A DNA stretch of 7,672 bases. Source: Gemmatimonadota bacterium (GTDB lineage: Bacteria; Gemmatimonadota; Gemmatimonadetes; Gemmatimonadales; Gemmatimonadaceae). Below the pieces are notes generated by a model, which worked only from the letters and a program-made list of their open reading frames with translations, was not told the origin of the DNA and searched no databases. A program made the position numbers and the translations under genes. The number at the start of each line of letters is the position of its first letter. The first letter of the stretch is position 1. The stretch spans positions 1 to 7,672 of the forward strand of contig JADKAQ010000050.1 in the NCBI GenBank assembly GCA_016719105.1, given 5' to 3'. Below, piece after piece: positions 1 to 4,754 of this stretch.

Positions 1-2415
1 GTGGTGGCGACGGTCGCGGTGGCGATCGTCGCGAAGGCGGCGGTGGTCGCGATTGGTCTACCGGACTGGATCCCCCCGGGCGCGGTCGGCTTGATGCCCT
101 CGTTTTGCCGGTGCTGTTGTTGACGGGCCATGCTGCTTGGTCGCGCGGCGCAGTGCGCGCGCCACGCCGACGCCCACACGCCCGGCGGGACGATGGTGGG
201 CCGCGGCCCCGTCGGGGACGCTGGCGACGATGGCGCTCAAGGCCAATCCGCACCTGTCATGGCGCCGCAACCTGCGCTACGGCATGGTCACCATGGGCAG
301 CTTCGTGCTGCTGGTGATCGGCTACATGGTCACCCGACAGATGGGGATCGGCCTCATGGCGTCGTTCTTCGCGAGCGGGGACGCCTGCGGCGCAGGACAA
401 GGTCTTGCTGGCCGACTTCACCACGACCGGTGGCGACTCGACGCTCGCGCCGATCGTGCAGGCGGCGGTGCGCGCCGCGATGTCGCAATCGCGCGCGGTG
501 ACGGTGTTGAGCCCGTCGGATGTGGCGGCAGAGCTCGTGCGGATGCAGCGCCCCGACAGCACGCCGTTCGATCCGGCCACCGGCGTGGCCGTCGCGACGC
601 GCATCGGCGCGAAGGCGATCCTCGGCGGCCGACTCGCCGCGGCTGGCCCTGGGTACCTCGTCTCGCTCGAGCTGACCTCGACGGCGCAGGGGACGGTGCT
701 CGCCTCTCATCAGGAACGGCCGACGGTAGTGAAGACCCTGAATGTCACCGTGGTCGACGATCTCACCAAGAAGTTGCGCGGCAAGCCATGCCGAGTCGCT
801 CAAGGAAGTGCAGAACGCCGTCCCGCCTGAGCGCGCCACGACCGCCAACCTCGAGGCGCTCCGCAAGTACGACTGAGGCGATTCGCGCCAACGATGTCGA
901 GGGTGACTACGATCGCGCGAAAGTCGTGCTGTTCTGCTAGGCGATCGCGTCTCGATTTCCGACCTTCGCGCTCGCTTCATCGCAAGCCCAACGCCGCACT
1001 CAACAACCTTCGGGCGCCCTGCAGATCGCCCGCGACTCGGCGCTGGAGGGCGCGGCGCGTTTCGTTGACCGTCCCCCGCCGGTCGAGAAGAACCTGATCC
1101 TCGCCGGCGCGGTCAACCAGCTGCACAGCACTCTGGGTGATCGCGGCAAGGCGCCAGCCGCGTATTCGGCCGCCGTCGCGATCGATCTCCACTCCAGACC
1201 GCCTCGCTCAATCAGCCTGCCGTCTCTTACGCGAGTCGTGAGCAATACGACAGCGCGCTCAAGTATGCCGGAGTGGCAGTTCCGTCAGGTTCCCAATGTC
1301 CGCAACGCCGCCACAAGGTGGGTAACTCGTTGCTGGATTCCGTCGGCCGCTACGACGACGCGGCGCGGTTCCTCGATTCGGTGCGGGAAGGCTGCCTTCG
1401 CAGGCGCGAACGGAGGGGAGCTTTGGCGACCGCAGTTGCCTTCGCTGCGTACCTGCGCGGCGACATCGACTGCGCGCACGCGGGTCATTGATGCGGTCAC
1501 CAAGTCGCCGTCGGTTCCGGAGCAGACTCTGGCGGAGGGAATCCGCGCCGACTTCCGTCGATGACGCTTCGGCAAGTTCGCCAAGTTCCGCTACCGCGGC
1601 CGACCGTGCATCGACTTCTCCTCGTCGGAACGCGCGGGACGTCGATCACGCGACGGGGACTCTCTCCGTGCCGCGCGGGCGTCGGACATCCAGGATCCGC
1701 CAGCGGCTACCGCAGGCGGTCGCACAGCTCGACAAGATCGTCGCCGGCCGCAGTGGGCCGGGATTCCGGCGGCGGATCGCCCCTGGTCCTCACCCGCCCG
1801 CTCTACGCCGCACGCAGGTGTCCCCGCGCGGCGGCCGGGCGCTGATCGCGCAAGCTGCCTGGTCGATCGATCCCCAACGCAGCGACGTCGCGGTCGCTGC
1901 AGGCTGGCCTCGTCTGGATCGACGCCGAGTTGTTGCTGGCCGAGGGGAAGACCAGGGAAGCGATTGCCCGATTCCGTGCCGCGATGACGGGCAGCGATGT
2001 GGCGCGTCATCAGGGTTGACTGCCACCGCGCCTATTTTCCGCATCGCGCGCAGCTTGACAAGGCTGGCAGTTCGATTCGGCGATGGCCTCTATTACGAGC
2101 GCTATCTGGCGATCGAACCCGCCGCCGTGGCGCCGGGGCGGCCCGAACGACCCCATCGCCTTGGCGGCAACGACAGAAGCGCCTCGGAGAACTCTACGAC
2201 GCTGGGCAAGGGCGAGCGCACCAGCGCCATCAAGCGACTTGGCGACGCTCTCTGTCACCCAGTGGAAGGATGCCGACGTCGAGTTGCAGCCGACGGTGGC
2301 CAGCGTGAAGAAGCGGTTGACGGAGCTCAGGGGGATGGAAGGGAAGCAGGAGCCGAGAAGCGAGAGCGAGGTCCCCGATTTCGCGCTGGCTACGCCGTCG
2401 CTTCGCTCAGGATGA
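1..2415 (+). CDS. Ser/Thr protein kinase-type signalling protein, C-terminal part (membrane anchor, FlgO/CsgG-like domain, TPRs), frameshifted, 5'-partial
   Basis: The gene enters from the left edge already open in frame 1 (VVATVAVAIVAKAAVVAIGL), so the kinase catalytic domain would be off-window and is not seen. Order of pieces: hydrophobic helix (1-60); PVLLLTGHAAW (frame 3, about 108-140); a linker with TLATMALKANPHLSWRR (frame 2); a second hydrophobic helix (about 284-334); DKVLLADFTTTGGDSTLAPI (frame 3) starting a FlgO/CsgG-like module; then TPR-like pieces to the end. The final readable block is SVTQWKDADVELQPTVASVK followed by KRLTELRGMEGK in frame 1, with TGA at 2413-2415. Known context: in Gemmatimonadota, kinases of this kind carry the domain order kinase, membrane segment, FlgO-like, TPR. 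The frame changes at least ten times. The last 22 or so residues after MEGK are encoded by repeat DNA and are probably not ancestral. The kinase assignment rests on family resemblance, not on visible kinase motifs. Confidence 0.75.
274..350 (+). other. Transmembrane segment of the kinase-type protein
   Basis: Frame 2 reads YGMVTMGSFVLLVIGYMV followed by TRQMGIG. This is a stretch of about 16 to 18 mostly apolar residues, preceded by a basic block (SWRRNLR). It fits a membrane-spanning helix separating the cytoplasmic kinase side from the FlgO-like and TPR parts. Another hydrophobic stretch in frame 1 (positions 1-60) may be a further helix. Confidence 0.7.
378..788 (+). other. FlgO/CsgG-like domain of the kinase-type protein
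   Basis: This is the longest clean piece of the gene (frame 3). It starts at TPAAQDKVLLADFTTTGGDS and continues through APIVQAAVRAAMSQSRAVTV, LSPSDVAAELVRMQRP, VATRIGAKAILGGRLAAAGP, GYLVSLELTSTAQGTVLASH and ends near LTKKLRGK. The pattern of a strand with 'ADF', an amphipathic helix, 'V(L/M)S...V', then 'GAKAI..G.l...G.gYlvsl.L' is that of FlgO/CsgG-like alpha/beta modules attached to kinases and TPR proteins. Immediately after LRGK the frame moves to frame 1 (AESLKEVQNAVPPERATTAN) and then to frame 2 (TEAIRANDVEGDYDRAKVVL). Its ligand or role is unknown. Confidence 0.65.
790..2345 (+). other. TPR region of the kinase-type protein (frameshifted)
   Basis: TPR-like helices appear in all three frames. 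Examples are TEAIRANDVEGDYDRAKVVL (frame 2, 872 on), NLILAGAVNQLHSTLGDRGK with APAAYSAAVAID (frame 2, about 1091-1185), YASREQYDSALKYAGVAV (frame 1, about 1222-1278), VGNSLLDSVGRYDDAARFLD (frame 1, about 1319-1380), LVWIDAELLLAEGKTREAIA with RFRAAM (frame 1, 1900-1990), LYYERYLAIEPAA (frame 3), KRLGELYDAG (frame 2) and GERTSAIKRLGD (frame 3). TPRs are protein-protein interaction helices. The piece from about 1400 to 1890 is the least readable; I can only pick out VIDAVTKSPSVPEQTLAEGI (frame 2) in it, so further indels are likely there. Confidence 0.7.
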
Positions 2416-2502
2416 CAACCATCGATCATCGATCATCGATCATCCATCATCCATTATCCCGCTGTTTCTCGCTTCTCGCCTCGCTTCTCGCTTCGCTGTT
2501 CG
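2354..2502. repeat. Repeat cluster at the 3' end of the kinase-type gene
   Basis: It contains CGAGAAGCGAG (2354-2364), whose exact reverse complement CTCGCTTCTCG occurs twice downstream (2468-2478 and 2480-2490). In between are TCGCTTCGCTCAGGATGAC (2398-2416) and a heptamer tandem repeat (2421-2455). CTCGCTTCTCGC is a perfect 12-base direct repeat (2468-2479, 2480-2491). The reverse complement of 2398-2416 starts GTCATCCTGAGCGAAGCGA, a motif I recall as a common dispersed intergenic repeat in several bacterial phyla. The gene's current stop codon lies inside this cluster. Confidence 0.65.
2421..2455. repeat. Heptanucleotide tandem repeat (ATCGATC/ATCCATC)
   Basis: Five consecutive 7-base units: ATCGATC three times, then ATCCATC and ATCCATT, followed by a partial ATCCC. 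The unit is AT-richer than the flanking DNA. It lies in the convergent intergenic region directly after the stop at 2415. It is probably a slippage-prone microsatellite that is part of the surrounding repeat cluster. Confidence 0.9.
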
Positions 2503-2592
2503 CCCCTCACCGTACCCGCAACACCATCCATCGCACCGACCCACCCACCGTCGACGTCGCGACATAGCCCCACCGGTCGCCGCATCATCAAT
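2503..2592. other. Intergenic remainder between convergent genes
   Basis: I see no supportable gene, promoter or RNA here. One frame stays open to 2567, but its product (HRTRNTIHRTDPPTVDVAT) is only a read-through of the repeat cluster and resembles nothing I know. Confidence 0.6.
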
Positions 2593-2630
2593 CTGAAGAC
2601 GCCGCTGTTGCCCGATGGCGACGTCTTCAG
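2593..2630. terminator. Putative stem-loop terminator between convergent genes
   Basis: CTGAAGACG (2593-2601) and CGTCTTCAG (2622-2630) form a perfect 9-bp inverted repeat with a 20-base loop. The stem covers the stop codon (2627-2629) of the leftward lipoprotein gene and lies between two convergent genes, where a bidirectional terminator would be expected. There is no T-run after the stem on either strand, so intrinsic termination is uncertain; it could also act only as a 3'-end stabiliser. Confidence 0.4.
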
Positions 2631-4738
2631 GGTGGTCGCGCCGCCCCTGCGGACACTCCCGCCGACGGCGTGACGCTGTTGCGCACGTAGAGCCCGTTGA
2701 ACTCGCGGGCTGCGGTCCGGCTGGTCAGATCCTGAAAGCGTGGATTGCTGGTAAGGTCATCGGCAGCCTGCGCCATCGTCCATTCGAGCAGGGCATCGGC
2801 CGGATGCCACGATGGTCCGAAGCGCGTGCGCGCATCCGCGGCACCAATCCCTGACCGTACGACGCGCCCCCGGAAACCGATGCCATACCAGCCTCTCGAT
2901 CGCCCGATCTGCACCTCGCGGAGCGCATCGGTCCAGGTCATCCCGCGTTCCGTCACCAAGCGCTGCGCCAGATAGCGGAAGAACGCTGCCGACCCCTCGA
3001 TAGCCCAGCGTGAAGAGCCCGACGTTGCCGTTGGCGAAGATGGCGGTCTGCCGGCGCGGGTCGTTCCCGGCGAACGCCTCGAATTGCGTGTTGGCATTCC
3101 ACGCGATGCTGTGCCGCTCCAGCGCGGTCAGCAGCTCGTGCAGCGCGGCGCTGCCTTCCAGCGACCATGACTGCCCGAACGGTGACTGCCCATTGCGCAA
3201 CTCGCGGTTCGAGAGGAACTGGTAGGTGTGCGTCGTCTCGTGGACGATGATCGGGTCCACGCCGCCGTCGTTGCAGTTGGCCGGGATGGCGTAGCAATTG
3301 GTCGCGTTGAGCAGCATGCTCACGAAGCTGAATGCGCCTTGCGGCACGCTGCCGTCGGTGGTGGTGCGAATCGTGTTGGTGGTGCCGCCCGCCCTCGAAC
3401 ATCACGACCAGTTGCCCCGAACCGGGTGAGGTGACGACGTCGCGGGTGGTGCCGAGCGACTGGCGAAGCGAGGCGAGGTATTGCGTGTCGAGGAAGTCGA
3501 GCGTCGCCTCGATACGGGTGAGTGCCGCCGGGGCGAGGAGGGCATCGTCCGCCTGGATGATCGCCGCGACGACCTTCGGGCGCGTCGCGATGATGCGTGC
3601 AGTCGTCGCCGGTCGCGCGACGGCGGTCGGCTGGAAGTTGAACGTGGCGCCCACGACCCATGGCGTCGTGCGACAGTAGATGGCCCACGCGGCCGCAGTG
3701 GGTGTCGAACCGCAGGCTGCGAAGGGAACATCCATGAACGTGCCGGCCGCCTGCGCGCCACTGGCCAGCAGCGAGACGGCGCGGCCCGACGTGGCCATCG
3801 GCGCGAACGGGATTGGGCACCGGTGCCGCGGCCACGAGCCCGGCACCGACACCGTGGCGGGTGGACCGCTCTGATCCCAGCTGCAGCGGTGACATCCCCG
3901 GGTGTGGGGACCTCGAACTGCGTCTCCGCCTGACCATGCGACGGTCGTCGACCCAGGCGAGGAGGTAGCGCGCATTGGCGGTGCCGCGGTGTGAGCGCGG
4001 AGGCAACCCGCCGCCGTGCTGGTCAGGGCGACGGCCTGCCCGCAGCGAGCGCGAGCGCGCCGGTGCGTGCCCGCGTGTACGGTGTCGTCACCGAATCCGA
4101 GGTCCACGTTGGTGGGCGTGAACCGATACGCCACGGTCCGGCTGGTGCACGGCCCGCCGCTCGCGGCCGCGGAAGTCACCAGGCGGAGCGTGGCACTGTC
4201 GCTGGTCGTGGCCTTGCTCACGCCGAGCGTGCCGGGAAAGAGCTGGTCGGGCACGACGGTCTGCATCCCGTAGCCCCGGATGGCGAGCGTGTCGCCGGTG
4301 CCGAGGGGTGGGGCCCAGCAGGGCCGGCGAGGGCGGTGATCAGCGATCGCGGGGACGACACGCACGATCACCGAATCGGTGAGCCCGTCCGCCGCCACAT
4401 TGACGACGACTTCGCCCGGTCCCGCCGCGACCAACTGCCGTGCCGCGAGCGACGCCGTGTTGAGCACCGCGCGCTCCGTGAGCCAGCGCCGCTCGGTGCG
4501 GACCGTGAGGGTCGGGGTGACGGCTGGCCCGTCACGGGTCACCGTGAACGCAAGGCGTCGTCCCACCGTCGGTGTCGTCAGCAGGGTCGCTGCAAGACGA
4601 GGGGTCTCGCCGGGCGGGTGGCGGTGGCGGCGGCGGCGGTGGTGGTGGCGGAGGCGGAGGTGGCGGTGGCGGCGGTGGCGGCGTGGTCGGCGACCCTCGA
4701 CCGCACGCTCCGATGAGGAGGAACAAACCGCAGACCAT
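2627..4738 (-). CDS. Secreted lipoprotein with Ig-like region and putative gluzincin metallopeptidase domain, frameshifted
   Basis: The reading starts MVCGLFLLIGACGRGSPTT, with a lipobox-like IGAC, then 22 prolines. A frame change follows into GETPRLAATLLTTPTVGRRL, AFTVTRDGPAVTPTLTVRTE and VNVAADGLTDSVIVRVVPA, a bacterial Ig-like (BIG2-like) pattern, then DTLAIRGYGMQTVVPDQLFP and AYRFTPTNVDLGFGDDTVHA. The middle has RPKVVAAIIQADDALLAPAA and QSLGTTRDVVTSPGSGQLVV. The peptidase part has IIVHETTHTYQFLSN and WSLEGSAALHE: HExxH with a Glu 24 residues after the second His, the gluzincin spacing. The C-terminus (RYLAQRLVTERGMTWTDALR, GWYGIGFRGR, ending SAGVSAGAARPP and TGA) is in a third frame. Reconstructed length is about 700 residues. 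Inferred role: a lipid-anchored or secreted zinc peptidase of unknown substrate; I cannot name a family. At least five frame changes occur. An alternative start is the ATG at 4754, which has GAGG six bases upstream and would give an arginine-containing signal peptide, but needs an indel. Confidence 0.65.
3010..3347 (-). other. Gluzincin-like zinc peptidase domain (HETTH...E)
   Basis: Clean single-frame piece starting PQGAFSFVSMLLNATNCYAI and DGGVDPIIVHETTHTYQFLS. The two zinc-binding His and catalytic Glu are in HETTH (3228-3242). The candidate third ligand is the Glu of WSLEG (codon 3156-3158). FEAFAGNDPRRQTAIFANGN and VGLFTLGYRG follow before the frame is lost near 3000. Helix-forming residues surround HETTH, and W-x-x-E-G is a typical third-ligand context in gluzincins. 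Two cysteines (residues 18 and 25 of this piece) could form a disulfide, consistent with export. Confidence 0.65.
4616..4681 (-). repeat. 22-proline linker / G-rich tract
   Basis: Twenty-two consecutive proline codons on the minus strand, immediately after the lipobox and GRGSPTT. A Pro-rich stretch after the lipid-anchored cysteine is a usual spacer in lipoproteins. The + strand of this tract is a run of GGTGGC/GGCGGC/GGAGGC triplets with G-quadruplex potential. Translating so many prolines normally depends on EF-P. The frame is lost right after the tract, so its length in this assembly is uncertain. Confidence 0.85.
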
Positions 4739-4754
4739 CAGGCGATCGCGTCAT
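4706..4754 (-). other. Lipoprotein signal peptide and gene overlap
   Basis: MVCGLFLLIGACG begins at 4738, inside TGATG (4736-4740), which joins the TGA of the upstream nuclease-helicase to this ATG. The hydrophobic core is short and lacks the usual N-terminal basic residues. The ATG at 4754 would add MTRS and has a GAGG ribosome-binding-like sequence six bases before it, but is one frame off. I favour a lost or gained base between 4739 and 4750. Confidence 0.5.

Noticed and set aside
2421..2502. CRISPR array
   Set aside because: Repeat units are only 7 and 12 bases and have no spacers; no cas genes are present, and the RecB-like nuclease is of the TM0106 type rather than Cas4.
1488..2567. 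359-residue open frame on the + strand
   Set aside because: Mostly Arg/Ser-rich out-of-frame text; only short pieces (LYYERYLAIEPAA, GERTSAIKRLGD) belong to the TPR gene, and its end is a read-through of the repeat cluster.
2953..4566. 537-residue open frame on the minus strand as one intact protein
   Set aside because: Only parts of it are real: it moves out of the coding frame around 4070-4330 and again after about 3385, where it reads low-complexity His/Arg text while HETTH lies in another frame.
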